From Hibiscus mutabilis (Eukaryota > Streptophyta > Magnoliopsida > Malvales > Malvaceae): a DNA stretch of 64,000 nt. The notes beneath the pieces are model-generated. The model did not search any database, was not told the DNA's origin, and saw nothing but the letters and a program-made list of their open reading frames with translations. The position numbers were made by a program, and so were the translations under genes. The stretch covers positions 744,001 through 808,000 of the forward strand of contig CM033726.1 in assembly GCA_019671005.1 (NCBI GenBank). Direction: 5' to 3'. Positions 34,700 to 48,494 of this stretch are shown piece by piece (the first letter of the stretch is position 1; the number at the start of each line of letters is the position of its first letter).

Positions 34700-36030
34700 G
34701 GAAGCAAACATTGTAAGTTAAGGCTCTAGGCCGACACTGAGAGGTCGAGAAAGATTACTCGTACATGACACTCACCCGAATATCGAGTCATGTTTACGAG
34801 TATAGACCTTTACTTTTCCCATGTATCAGTTGTTAGAAGTTGTCTTTCAGCTATTTCCTACATGGAAAGTGGAAACCCCATTCAGCGGGGTGCATTTCTC
34901 CCCCTAAGAGACAAAAAATCGAACACGTGGCGAAGTAAAAAAGAATTACAGATAGAGCTCTTGCAGTTGCCCCCTTTAAATAGGTAAAGTAGAAAAAACA
35001 ATTCTTGTAGCAAAATCAAGCAGGTAGAGCTCTGGTCCCTTTAACTAAAATAATTGTGGTTTTAGTCCCTTCTTAAATATCAATAATTTAATTTAAGCTT
35101 TTTTAATTTGTTTTAATCTCAAATTTTTATATTTTTATCTATGAACTTAAAATTTCTAACTCCGCTCGTGTATATTCGATAAAAGCAGCCAAAAATACAA
35201 CATACCCCATGGGACTGGAGGACTCAGTCCAATACCATTTGTGAGCATGCTTCTCCTACTGGTTGCAGTGATAAAAGAGGCTAATTCCATAAGCATTGCC
35301 ATTGGTATAGCTATATAGTTTAACCTCTAAATTCCCATATGTCTCTTTTAAGAGTTATAAAACAAAATCTGATTTAAACTATGCTAGAATAAAATAGTGT
35401 GATTATTGGTAATTGTATGCACATATTTGTAATAATCAAGGATCTGGTAAAAATATGTAAAACTAATATATAACCAAACATTTATGATTTTTTTAATGGG
35501 TTTGTTATCATCTTTGTTAAGTTGATGATGCCGGGAATCGGTTGAGTTTTTTCTCTCTCAACTTGGACTATAAATGAGATGAGACAAATCTAAACTACTC
35601 AAGTCTGATTTGGTCAAAGCTCGGTCAATATTCAATTCAAATTTAAACTCGACTCGAGTTTTTAACGAGCCAAGACGAGCTCAAATTATTCAGGCTCGTT
35701 AGGAACTATTCAAGTTCAAACTCGACTCGAATTTTTAAGGAGTTGAGTCGAGCTCAACTCAGCTCATTTACACCCCTACTCTCGAAAAACTGTGTTTCTA
35801 AAATTGTATTAAATTAGACCAAATAAAAAATATTAAATTTTAAATACTGTTGTTTAGTAGAACTTAATAAGTAAATATATTTTAAAAAAATAATATTACA
35901 AATATATTTTTTAAACACTGACATGAATTTTATTTATCACCATAAAAGTTAATACAATATAATGCATCATAAAGAGAAAAAAAGAGACAAGTCCACTAAA
36001 AGTATTTTATAATGGAGCAAAGAAAAATAT
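34700..36030. other. intergenic, unassigned
   Basis: No gene recognised. A short duplicated stretch around 35610-35760 repeats an AAACTCGACTCGARTTTTTA motif. AT-rich elsewhere. Confidence 0.4.
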
Positions 36031-36034
36031 GTAT

Positions 36035-36480
36035 TTTTATCGAGATTTGCATACCAAAATTCGGAAACCTTCCTAAATTTTATTGTCTCTATCAAAACGA
36101 GATACTTTACGGGATAAAAAAAGAGTGATGAGCGAACCAAGTTATCAAGCAGATTGCTCCGCTACTCAGGTCTGATTACATCGGCAAACAACCATCAACC
36201 GAGTGGAGATCTATCGTTCTAAGACCACCGAAAGAACTATAATCAGAGATTAACGCCGTAAAGATCTTTGTACAACATCAATCGACCGCTAAGGTATGCT
36301 GAAATCATGCCACAAGAATAGATGAAACGAACCACAAAAAAAAAACGTGTCACAAAACAGAAGAAACGCGTGCCACAAAAACATAAATTTTTATTAAAAT
36401 ATAAAAATACAAGAAAAATAATAGACCCGATGATCGACCACCAACCAAAGGAAGAAAAGTAAAGTTGTAGGCGGCAAAGA
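36035..36480 (-). repeat. dispersed repeat family 1, copy 2
   Basis: Reverse-complement partner of 16735-17110, with the clearest block-by-block match of the three copies. Confidence 0.6.
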
Positions 36481-36964
36481 AGGATATTAGTTAATATTAC
36501 ATATATTTTTTTGAATACATAGTGTCTCAGATTAATCGATTTATTGATTAAATACCGATATTAAAAAACACTAAAAGAATCAATAAGATTAATTCAAGTA
36601 GTAAGCATATTGATATTGCTTAAATCAGTCTCAAAACTTTGTATATGTAAAAGATTCTATTAGAAGACTCACCTACCAAAATTACAACAAAGTCAATTTC
36701 GATTACTCATGATAAAACTCTGAAAAACTGAGAGAAAAAAAAAACACTAAAGAACATCGGAACAAGAAATCCACCATAAATATTATCTAGCAATTTATCA
36801 GAAGCTGAGACAAAACAGGGTTTCAGCAGAATACTGTGCTCAAAGTTGGAACCACCATAGTGTTTTGCTGTAATAACAATAATAGGATAGCGAAATGCAC
36901 TATAAAAAAAGTCAGCTTTTTGATGTCCTTCCATGGATCAGGATGCTAAATGCTCTCTACATCA

Positions 36965-39371
36965 TCACTTTACTAAGCAGATCTTAATAACCGAAGCAGC
37001 ACCGATACGGTGAAGCACAACAACGGCATCACTGGGATTGCACAAGCCCTTCTCCGTGGCTGACTTCAATGCAGCTTCCAAGATAACCTCAGTAGATTCG
37101 GCATCTGTTGCTTTGGCTGAGCCTTCTGCGAGTATGGGAACCAAGCCCCTGTATATCAGACTGTGTCTTGCCGGACTTTCGTCGCTGCAGGTCCAATCAA
37201 ATGAATCGGTAGTCAAAACCGGGACGACCACAGACAGGATAGGAACAGATGGTCTGTACTTGGCGACCAACTTGGCTGTCGTTCCACCACGGGTTAAAAC
37301 AACAATGAGTTTAGCTTTAGCCTTGTTAGCTGTTCGTACAGCTGAGGATGCAAGACTTTCCAATGGACTCATTGGAAGTGGAGTTGATCGAATCATCTCT
37401 TTAAAGACTGCTCCATAGTCAAGGGAGGATTCTGCCTCGATACAAATTCGAGCCATGATCTTCACAGCCAGCTCTGGATATGCTCCCGCAGCACTCTCAC
37501 CACTGAGCATGACACAATCGGTACCATCCAGGACAGCATTGGCAACATCGGTTGCTTCGGCACGGGTGGGTCTGGGAGACTTTATCATGGACTCGAGCAT
37601 TTGAGTGGCAGTAACAACAGGCTTGCCTGCAAGATTACACTTGTATATCATCATCTTTTGTGCTAGGAAGATCTTTTCAACTGGAATTTCCATTCCGAGA
37701 TCACCACGGGCAACCATAAACGCATCGGTCTCACGTAAGATCTCATCGAAGTTGATAACACCCTCCTGGTTCTCAACCTAAAAGAATCACAGCCACAAGG
37801 AAACCTCACACAATTAACAATCAACTTGCATAAAGAAACCACACAGAATTTCTCATTTTCAATTGTAACCAAAAGTTGAAACAGATTAACACACCTTCGA
37901 CATAAGTTGAATCTTCTTGGCATGGGAACCGAGGACCTTACGTACATTAACAAGATCCGACCCTTTACGTACAAAGGAAAGAGCAATCATATCAATACTG
38001 TTTGGAACTCCCCATCCCAAGATGTCTTCTATATCCTTCTCAGTGAGAGTGGGAAGATCCACCACGACACCAGGAAGGTTGACATTTTTCCTCTCACCGA
38101 TCATCGCGGTGTTTTCGCATCGGCACCTCACGGTCCCGGCAGCAGGATCACAAGATAACACCGAAAGCGTGATTGTACCATCTGCACACAAAATGGTATT
38201 CCCAGGCTTCAGATCAACAGCCAACTTTTTGTAGCTCATGGAGATCATCTTCTCATCTCCCTTTATATCATAATCAGTTGTTACAGTAATTTCCTGGCCT
38301 TCCTTCAGTTGAACAGCTTTTCCGTCCTTCAGAAATCCAGTTCGAATCTCAGGTCCCTGCAACAGCAAAGCACAATCAAACAACTATGAAGAGGAAATAA
38401 AAAACACGCGCTAGAAGAACTGAGAAAACATATTACACATTCCTAGGACCCATATTGACATGTTAGGATAATGTTATGTTGTCGACTCTTCATTTTTCAC
38501 ATATGATCCTTCAACGACCTTCCAAGTACATGAGAAAAACAAAGAAAAATTGCACATATCATTGTCAAACACGTATCCATATCTAACACCGAGCCGAGTA
38601 AAATGATACCAATACTATTAGAATAAATATTTGATGCACTACAATGTAAAAAAAATCACATAAACAAGCCTATTTAAACTTCACATATAAAATCTAAACA
38701 CTAACCCTAAAACTTAAACTAAAACTCTAAAACCTAAATTAAGCCCACTTGTGGAAATATTTTCCCATGCTATGTTCCCATGCTATGTTTATTTCAAGTG
38801 AGCATATTGAAAGAATGGACCGAGGTGTGCTGGAGAGGCAGTAGCACCCAAAAAATTTCAAACTCCCGTATAATTTATGTATTTTCTATGGATGATCTAA
38901 ATTCGCACCCACTAAAATTTTGTAATTTCGCACTACCTTACGGTTAAATTGTGTCCCTCCCTGCATGTTGAGTTACTCTACTAATGCTCAGTTGCTCCTA
39001 TTCTTCATTTTTCGAATAAGATCCTCCAAAGCCTTCTATATACCAATATCGGACACTCGCACCTGAGTCCGAATGTATAGAAAACAAGGAATAAGATTAG
39101 TAGGAAAACAGACCTTGGTGTCGAGCATGACGGCGCAGAGGATGCCGGTATTGTGCATAGCGGACCGGAGATTGTCCAAAGTCTCTTGATGATACTCATG
39201 GCTGCCATGAGAGAAATTGAATCGAGCAACATTCATCCCGGCCCTCAACAGCTTCTCTACCATGGGTACGGACCGCGAAGCCGGACCCAGAGTACAAACG
39301 ATCTTGGTTTTGGGGATACTGCCATCGCTGGGAAGCTCCTTCAAGATCCCATCGATGTCTATATTCGCCAT
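36965..39371 (-). CDS. pyruvate kinase, cytosolic type, intact
   Basis: Catalyses the last ATP-yielding step of glycolysis, phosphoenolpyruvate plus ADP to pyruvate plus ATP. Three exons on the minus strand: 39114-39371 (86 codons, start MANIDIDGILKELPSDG), 37895-38356 (154 codons, start GPEIRTGFLKDGK) and 36965-37777 (270 codons plus TGA). All splice in phase 0, giving 510 residues, the normal size of plant cytosolic isoforms. There is no transit peptide. Visible motifs are NFSHGSHEYH and MLDTKGPEIRTG in the barrel, and the family active-site signature IQLMSKVENQEGV spanning the exon 2/3 junction (Lys240). Next come GDLGMEIP, then KPVVTATQMLESMI and the PTRAEATDVANAVLDG segment. The regulatory C-terminal domain is complete. 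No lesion seen. The upstream region at 39480-39520 holds a TA/GA microsatellite. Confidence 0.95.
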
Positions 39372-42300
39372 TTTTTCCCTTTTACTGCTCCTTACACAAT
39401 ATCTGCACCGATTTAAAAAAAACAAAATCAAAATCACGAGATCTAGGTGAGATACGAAGAGATCAACAGAAACTCAAGATGAAAATCATTATATATATAT
39501 ATATAGAGAGAGAGAAATCGCCATACCGAAGAATCCAGGAAGCGCTTAAGGGTGAGAAGGAGAAGTAATAGAATCTGAGTTGTGGAGAAGAGAAAAGAAG
39601 AGAACAAGGAGTCAGTGGTGGATGGCGAATGGTGACGGCTGCTTTTGTAGGAAAAATACAGGACCGAATTGGGGTGAAAATTTCTTACACGTGGCCGTAG
39701 CCCTGTAGGCGGCGGCACGTCGCAGATTTTGATTTTTTTTTTAAATTAGGCGAGTCTACGGCACGGTTGCGGTGCGGTTACGGTGCAACATCAATAAAAA
39801 AATATTATAAAATATAAAATTTAAAATATTATATTTTTCGATAATATTTTAAGTTGGTGGTTAAGTATCGAAATTTAACTCCGAGTATCGATACTTATAA
39901 ATTCTGATAATATTTTAGGTTTTCAGTAAGTATCGATACTTATCGTGAGACCAACAACTTAAAATGTTATCAAAATGTATAATATTTTAGGTTGATGGAT
40001 AATATTTTAAGTTTCGTGTTTTATAATATTTCGTTTGGTGTGCACTATAGCTGTACCATAACATGACGCACCCAAACGAATCCATATACGATTGATGGAT
40101 AAGATTACATATTAGTAAAATTTTATTATAAATAATTTAAAAATAAGTAATTTATAAATTACCATGCGTTTTAAAATAATTAAAAATAAGAATTTATTTA
40201 ATATTTTTGTATAGTACAAATAAAATTATACGTAAAACTATTTTAATTCGAAGAAATAAGAAATGAAATATATATATATTCAAATAAAAAAGTCTTGATT
40301 TATCAAAGTTTGGGGAAAATAGTATTATATGTTTTAATTTTTTTTATAGAAATTTTAACTAGGTTTCTTTTGAATTATTAAAGCTTTTAATAACCTTTTA
40401 CTATATTTTATGAATATTTTAATCAGACTCAAATTTTTTGAATTATTTTTAAATCTTGTGTGGTTTCATTGTAATATATTTTCATTTTTTTCTTAACTGT
40501 TTGATAAGGCACACATATTTTATAGATAATTTGCTCGAATCAAGTCTTTTATAAATAACATCTCATTTTCACCATGATCATTCAAAGGGTTTGAACATGA
40601 ACAAAAAATAGTTCAATAAAATTTATTAAAAATGACCATTTTTTAAGCATTTTTAGTATTTTTAATTTATTTAAAGTATGAACCGTTATTCCATGTACTA
40701 TAATGAAAAATACTCTGCAAGCATGTATAATTTTATTTAAATAGCTAAAATTCAAATTTATCAACTCTAAAACCTAAATTCTAATTGTTAACCTTAAATT
40801 TTAAATTTCTAAACTTAAAATAAAACCCTTAAATCTACATTAGACCCGTTTATGAAAAAAATTCCAATATCTCAATGCTTTGAATCAGTGGGAATCTAAA
40901 AAATTTATAAATAGAGATTAAAATAATTTTTTAAAATAGGTATGCAATTTTTTTACATTAAATTAAAATTTTAAAAAATAAATCAACGTTAAATTAAATT
41001 AAATTTCTAAAAATAGGAATGCAAACCGTTACTATATTCATCTGCTACTGCATGAAATATTTTTTTCTTAAAATATATAAAATGTTGAACCTTTGGAAGG
41101 ACTGAAAATGCAACAATGGAATAATGGGGGCTTCTTTTGGTAACGGTGGAAAGACCATTTTATTTGCCTCCTCATGCCTTCTAGAGTTCTAGCAGGCTTT
41201 TCACCGTCATTTCTTCTCCCTTGGCTTCCGAGGAATATTATTAAGAATATACCAAAATACTACCTACTATTTTCTAAACTTTATAATTTATACCTCTTAT
41301 TCTATTCTTATTCCTATCCCTTTTCATGCTATAATTATCGAAGAAGCTATCTTTATAAGATTTTGTGTGTTTCTGATAAAATGAAGGGAAAGGGTTTGTC
41401 TAAGATTTAACTCGAAATTGGTTTAAATCAAGAATTACATATTCTTAATATTTTGACAAAGCATACATTTTACGGATAAAACGATTGAATTTATTTTTTT
41501 AAGATGAATATTATCTGTCTTTTTTACTGGAAACACTTATTAGGTTCTTGATTGATTTTCTTAACCAAATAAATTTAACCGACTATAACATGAGAAAACT
41601 GACCTAACCAACTCCTAAATACGAAATCAACTTAATTTAATGGACATAACTTTGTTCGGTTCGGTCATCGGCGGAGCCACCTTGGCACCAAAAAAGGTTT
41701 TACTTATAAATTTAAGATAAAATAATATTAAAAATAAAGTTGACATCCCTTAAAAGTAAATTGACCCTCATTATTTGTTCGTACTTATTTAAAAATGCTT
41801 CATTATTTTTTTTTAAAATTTGGACACCTCAAACTTAATTTTCTAGCTCGGCCCCTGGATTCGGTTAGTTTTTAAAATTTTTTTTTGAATAGTTTTAAAA
41901 TAATTACAATATAGTGTCTGTTAATATTTTTTTATAAATCCTTTGAGAAAGAATATACACATTACAGACAAAACTACTCAAATTTAATTTCTTAAAATAA
42001 ATACTCTTTTCTATTAAAACTGGTCGTTGAATTCTATTCTTATTGTTAAAATTAAATTATGATCCAATAAGCATGAAACAGACAATTCTTTTAAATGTTT
42101 CTTAAAAGTTAGGTTGATCAAAAGTCTACTTTTAAGACCAAGAATCACACATTTTCGTGTAATATCATCGTTTCTAGATAATCATAACCCATTGTTTTCT
42201 AATACCTGTCAAAACCGGAAACTGTTTCATGTCATTGTTAGTACACCCATGTTTTCACCAAAAATTAAAAGCAAAATTCAAATAAAGTCGAACTATAAAA

Positions 42301-42535
42301 TGAAACTCAAATAACTCAAATTTTTTAAAACTAATAAATTATTTTTTAAGTTTGAGTCGATTCTCTCAAACTTTGCATAGATAAATGTACATTACATATA
42401 AAAATATGAAGAAATATATATACACCATATATGTCATAAAAAGCTTATAAATATTTACAGTTAAATTTAAACAAGAACTCAACCAACCAACTAAAAAAAT
42501 ATCAAATAAATTTTACCTGATTCACGATTAAAAAC
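39372..42535. other. intergenic, AT-rich
   Basis: PK promoter region, with a (TA)n(GA)n tract at 39487-39514, then about 3 kb of spacer. 40765-40850 holds degenerate CCCTAAA-type repeat. 41668-41865 begins TCGGCGGAGCCACC and ends GCTCGGCCCCTGG, motifs common at the ends of dispersed plant repeats. No gene recognised. Confidence 0.45.
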
Positions 42536-42539
42536 TCTC

Positions 42540-44460
42540 TCCATGAGTGGTGGAAACCCTAACGTGAAACTCTATAAGGAAAATTATGAGAACCGGTCAC
42601 TGCTGCTTCGGGGATGGTTTGTGTGGAGTCAGGGGTGATTGAGGACTCGCAGGATTTTGATAGGCCTTTGGATCAGCTTTACGGGTCTGAGATACGTAGC
42701 GACGTAGAAGTGGTTGACATGGATGCTGATGACCCTGTTAAAGGGGTTAATACGGTAGGTATAGAAGGGCTAACCCAACTCGATAGTCGGAGTATGGCCG
42801 GAGGGGAAGGTAGCACTGCTGTTGGAGGGAACGATAAGGGTAAGGCGTTCTACGCTAGTGTGACGGCCAAAGCTGGTTCACAGGAAGGTGGGTCTGGGAA
42901 ACTGTTCAACAAGGATGAGGATGATGTTATTATCGCAGAATCGAACTATGTAATTAATCGGACGGGGCCATTTCCTACTGTCAAATTATCGGATCGGGTT
43001 TATGAGCAGATTGAGGATCGTATGAAAAGAGTTGTTGTTGTTCGGATACTAGGTCGGACAATTGGATATGGTGCTTTACGCACGAGGGTTTTGGCATTAT
43101 AGAAATCGATATGTGATATTCAAATCGTGGACCTTGAGAACCAGTATTTTTTTGTTAAATTTGAGGAGAGGGACTATGTGAAGGCGCTGACTGAGGGCCC
43201 TTGAACAATCTATGGTAGTTACCTAACGGTTCAACCATGGAGTAGATTATTCTCCACGTCAAAAAAATACCCTTCGCATGTAATTGTTTGGGTTCGTATG
43301 CCAGGACTCCCATATAGTTATTATATGAAGGCTTTGTTTCGTGTGATTTCTCAGGTGGTTGGTGGTTGGTCGTGTTGTAAGGGTGGATTACAATACTACA
43401 GCCGGAGAAAGGGCCAAGTTTGCACGCTTGGCTATTATGGTCGATCTTAATAAACCTCTTACTTCTTGTATTGGTATTGATGGTTTTATTCAGAAATTAG
43501 AATATGAAGGGTTTTATAATATTTGTTTTGCATGTGAAGTGTATGGTCATTCTAAGGAGTCATGTGTGGTTACACCGATGCAAGTTTTCGTTTCTGTGGA
43601 TAAAGGGATTGAGGATAAAAATTCTAATCGAACTCACACGGATGGTGTTCAGGGGGCAAATTTATATGCCCCGTGGCTGGTGGTGGTTCAGAGGCGTAGG
43701 AGGTTGGCTGGGAATAATCGAGGTGTGAGGGATGTTGGTAAGGGCAAAGAGAGTAGTGAAAGATCTCGGTTTGGTGTCTTAGAAGGGAACAATGAAGGCG
43801 ATGGCCTAAATATTAGATCAAGCTCGTCTAGACCCGAGCCCAGCGTGCCAAGTTTGTCTAGGTTTGAGCCTAATGTGCCAAGTTTGGTGGTGCCACGGCC
43901 AGCAGTGTCTTTGTCTAAGAAGACCTCAGTTGAGTCCTAAACTCGTCAGGTCACTGGTAATGCTGCCTATATGGCATCGAACCCTGATAAGAAGTCGAAG
44001 GCTCCAAAGAATAATATTAGTACCATTGAGGCTGTCCTTAGGGTTGAGGGGCATGAGGTGAAGGTGATTCCTCATCAGGTGAGCAAGCAACAAAAAAGGA
44101 ATCATGCTGCGGTTTTGATTAGAGAGCAAGGGGATGGAGATACAAGTGGGAATGGAAGCAAAGTAAGTAAACCTTGTACCACATTTGGTAAGCTTCAAAA
44201 GGAAAATAGGCAGGGGTTTAAGGTCAAAAAGCCTTATAAAATTCGATCACCTACGCGGCCAGCCTTGGCTGAATGGGCGTAGAATGTGTCGAATACGATA
44301 TTTCCCTAAAAGAGTCGGGTGAGGGGCTGGTCGGTGAGGCTAGGTCAACGTTGGAGCCTTTGCTAGAGATGACAACTGGGGAGCAGACTGTTGAATCGCC
44401 AGGAGAACCGGTTAAATTGATTGGGGCAGCTATAGATACCAACCAGTAAGGGTATTTTAT
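42540..44460 (+). pseudogene. LINE ORF1-like (DUF4283 plus CCHC knuckle), decayed
   Basis: Nucleic-acid-binding first protein of a plant L1-type LINE. Open text runs from about 42614 (MVCVESGVIEDSQDFDRP), through the DUF4283-like region near 42950-43350 (IINR-type start, RILGRTIGYGALRTRV, WVRMPGLPYSYY), to a zinc knuckle-like CFACEVYGHSKESC near 43530 and a polar tail to about 44280. It is broken by in-frame stops (TAG near 43100, TGA near 43202) and a frameshift near 43360. Non-functional. Confidence 0.75.
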
Positions 44461-44502
44461 TTTATTTTATATTTTTTTCTAATGATGACAGATTTTGTGT
44501 TT

Positions 44503-44703
44503 TGGAATTGCTAGGGCGCCGCTAGTGATGATTTTCGTTGTATTTTTTGCCCTATGGTTCGTGAGCATCGACCTTCAATGGTAGCGTTTTTTGAATCGCA
44601 CATTAGTGGGGTTGTTGCTGATAGGATTGTTAAGAGGCTGGGTTTTTCGCATTCTTATCGTATTGAAGTGCATGGTTTTAGTGGTGGAATATGGCTTTTA
44701 TAG
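44503..44703 (+). pseudogene. LINE ORF2 endonuclease, N-terminal fragment
   Basis: Start of the apurinic-type endonuclease of a LINE. It reads W-N-C, a stop (TAG) where Arg is expected, then GAASDDFRCIF, VREHRPSMVAFFESHISG (with the catalytic Glu in FES/FET) and GFSGGIWLL, ending at TAG 44701. Everything after this, including reverse transcriptase, is missing, so the element is truncated at its 3' side, unlike the usual 5' truncation of LINEs. The next base block starts TGTAATACCTCG, a possible later insertion boundary. Confidence 0.7.
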
Positions 44704-46973
44704 GAGATGTTGTAATACCTCGAATTTTTGTCTCAAATTTAAAACTCTAATTTTGAAATCTTTAAATTCAAAACCCTAATTATTTGGGAATTTTAATTCA
44801 AAATCCTTAATTTTCTAAGGGGATAAATTAAACTTTAAAATAAATTCTTATGGCCAAATTGGGAATTTTGGGATTCAAATGATCTTTAATCATAATTTTG
44901 CAACATTATCGAACAAATCAGAGGTTTGGGGACTTGTTGGGTGATAAACCCATTTTGTTTTTAAAGTCCAAATCAATTTCGACTACTTTAGCTTTCTTTC
45001 TTTTATAATTATAATTCTTTTATATTATTATTTTATTCCAAAATCCCCATCCCAATGTATATATCACCGAAACCCTATGGTTTATGCCCTTTCAACCCCC
45101 TATATATGTATATATACCGTTTTATAAATCAGTTTCAATCCCTCTCATTATCTTTTTGTCTTCTTCTCCTAACCTAGCCGTAAGCCACCCTAAACCATAG
45201 AGATTTCTGACTCCATCAAAGTTTAAAAAATTCTTCGCTGAACCACAACGCCACTTCCTGCTTATCCAACGTACTTAAAAAAACGATTGAGAGAAACCCC
45301 AGCCCTCTCCATATATGCTTGGTCTTTGTGTTAACTCCTAACGTCAGCTCACGCCCACCCTCATGCCCTCGACAGCAACCCACGCGTACCACTGCCCTTG
45401 TGTGAACCGACAGTTCTCACCCACGTCCAGGCCACCAACACACAGCCACTACCCTAGCTTTTGTTTCTGTTCTGGTTTTGAAAGATATTCATCATTCTTT
45501 ATTATTATATTATTTTTATTATAGATATAGAACATATATATATAAGCTAACGTTATATGTATATATATTCATATTGTTTTCAAAGATTCCATTATATATA
45601 GGTTTAATATGCAAATCATTCTTCTTTATATATATATATAGTAACAAACATTGTGTTTTGAAAGCCAGCAAAACCCTTTTCCCCTTTTGATTGTTCTCAA
45701 ATCCTAGCCGCCTCTTGCACCCAACACCGTATGCCTTGTTCATAATCCTTTCGTTTTGGTTCAGTAGAACCCCCAACCAATTCACCCATTGCATTTCGGT
45801 GAATTAATTTGCCCGCCTGCCTTCAATTCTTGTAAGGTCCCTAATAGACCACGTTAAGTGTTCTCTTAAACTAGATAAATCTGGAGATTATGCTGTTTGA
45901 TCCAACTTTTCCTACATATGTTTTGGAGATGAACGCTACGAACCATATAAGTATTCTTTACCCGTGAATTTTTAAAATAAATTTTAGGAATATTTCTCTA
46001 GTCGTTCGTAGAAACAGTGTTAATATAAGTTTATTTTCGTAGGTTATGATAAATCCGTAGGTTTTTAACGAGACATGTGGTGATAATCTACCTTTTATTA
46101 AAAAAATTTCAAATAAACTTTAAATTACAAAATTAAACTTGTCAATTCAACGAACTTAATTTCTTTTAACTTAACTCAGTCCTCATTCCTATTCATGTTC
46201 TTTGTTGGTATTAAAATATTAAGCCTCGATATTCAATTTAGGCTTTGAGCGATATATATTTTTTGTTTTGATTCTTTTAGTATTTTAGTAAAATCATCAT
46301 TCTATCTTAATTTATTTAAAACTTATTTAAAAATACTAATATTATCCGATAAAAACACAATACACGACTTAATATATTACTTCCAATATTAAATAAATTT
46401 TTGAAAAATATATTACTTCGATAATAAAATATTCCTCCAACCAAACGCAGCCGCAACTAAAGATAAACTACCTATTATTTATTTGTTTTCTAGCTAAGCT
46501 TTTGGAAGCCTTAAACCATGGTCATGTGCTCCTATTATCTAACAAATTGGTTTTACATTTAGATCCTCGGACAAAATGAATCATTTGGAGTCCAGAATCA
46601 AAATCCAAAAGGTCAGTTGGATCAAGCTGTACTATTGTTAGCCCTTTCTTTCACCATGGTCCTGATAAAGAGCTTCCTTGCCTTATACAACGATCAAACC
46701 TGTGACGAGGAAGTTCGTGTCCGAAACATGTTAGTATAATTTGACATATTAAAAATCTTAATGGATTAACTTGAGAAAAAGTTGGCGTAGCAAAAAAGGT
46801 TCGGACAAGTAAAAAAGAAACAATGTCATGGTAGGCTAGTTGCGAATTCTTGATTCGGTAGCCAGTTTTGGAGAAACTCGAATTGATTTAATTAGAACAG
46901 AGTTTCCCTCTGGCTAGTTCAATCTGGTGCGCAAAGTTCACTTTTTGTGTTCATCCAATTGTGTGATTGAAAT
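44704..46973. other. spacer; possibly remnant LTR sequence
   Basis: Starts TGTAATACCTCGAATTTTTG, resembling the 5' end of some plant LTRs, right where the LINE is cut. I could not find a matching 3' end with a target duplication, so no element is claimed. It also contains TATA-rich microsatellites near 45530-45650. Confidence 0.3.
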
Positions 46974-48494
46974 TGTCACAGGGCTAGAATTTTGACCTAG
47001 CAAATCGCGCGGCCTTAGCCAATGTTCCTTAAACAAACGACCAAGTAAGTCTGAATTCTCATTCCGGAAGATCAAAACTTACAAGGCACTAAGAACGCAA
47101 GATCGTTCTAAGCGGAAGCAAACTATAGAGAATGGCCTTGCAAACCAAAAGAAGAAAACCAAAAACACGAAGAACAACTCAGAGGATTTTTAGAGTGAAT
47201 GTCTTGATTACTCTAAAGATAAAAGATTGAATGATTTACAAGTGAGGTGGGGAGCCTCTATTTATAGTTGAACTCCCCCAGATCTGACGGTCAAAACTGA
47301 TTTACATCCATGGACGAGATTACATCATATCTTTACAAAATCTCTAATTATCTCTAACATTATCTAAATAAAACATTTGAAATAATTCAAATAAATTAAA
47401 TGGATAATGTCATCTTCTAGAAGATTATAGAATCTCCCATGGATCGGGCTAAGTCTGGTGGTCTTTTCACGCCCAATTCCTCTATCGGAACCCCTTCGAC
47501 AGCTAATTGCGCATATGACTCGAGTTCAAACTAGCGGCCCGTGTCAATCTCCCCTACCAAACTTAGCGACGCCCTCGTCGCACCTTTGGAATAAAGTTGG
47601 ACTATGTGATCCTAGACTCGCTTCCGCACCTTGGCTTGCTTCTAACTCAGAATCGGGCTTGGTTGTCCCTCCATAAGGACGCTCTCCCTATAAAGAGCAC
47701 TCGACTTTGACTCAGTTGTCCCCTCATAAGGACTGCTCGCTTCGATGCTCTCCGCCATGTAACATCTTTCGTCGACCCACCGCTACATCTCGATCGTAAG
47801 AACTCATTCCTACCAGTTGTAACATGCACCTACTCAGGTCCTCTCGATCCTTGCTCAACCACTTGGACGCCATCACATTGAACACTGAACGAACCCTTAG
47901 AACTCTGAAAGTTTGCTTGTGTCCTCACCAAGTCTTAGCACCATATGATGGGTTAGGTTTTCCACTTCCTACACCCAGCAAACCAGGCAAATCAAACTGT
48001 AAAACACTATGATTGTGTTCGAGATATACCTCTTTTGGACTCTGTCTGGCATTCACTCTAACTCGCATCAACACTTTATTTCTCGCAAAGCTTGATGCAC
48101 CATCGTCTATCGGCAACTCGTCGCTCATCGACAACATCGGCACTTCTTCAATCTTGAAGTCTGACACCTTAGCTCGTACTAACGCTTATTTGTCAACGAA
48201 GCTCAATGTCCCATCCACCTTGCTTATTGGTGGACACTCAACGAATCACATGTCTCTAAAAGGCTTCGCCTCCACTAGCCCTTCTTAGGTCGTCTCCTTA
48301 GTGGCAGCAATCAAGTCAGCATCCTTGGTTAGCTCAACAACATTCAACACCCTATTCTCAACCCTCGTATCTCGATGAATCGGAACGATGCATTGTTTGC
48401 GAGAATCCAAAATGCAAATACAATCGGCAAAAAGGACAAGGAGTGCATTAATCCGGTCAATAAAATTTAAACCGATGACAAAATCATAGTCATC

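Noticed and set aside
37038..39416. Plus-strand frames of 80-126 codons across pyruvate kinase
   Set aside because: Antisense shadows of the pyruvate kinase exons.
44711..46080. Possible solo LTR beginning TGTAATACCTCG
   Set aside because: No matching end with a target-site duplication could be found, so it is only mentioned as spacer.
47458..48288. Several plus-strand open frames over the LTR element
   Set aside because: They are antisense shadows of the LTR and the protease end of the element.
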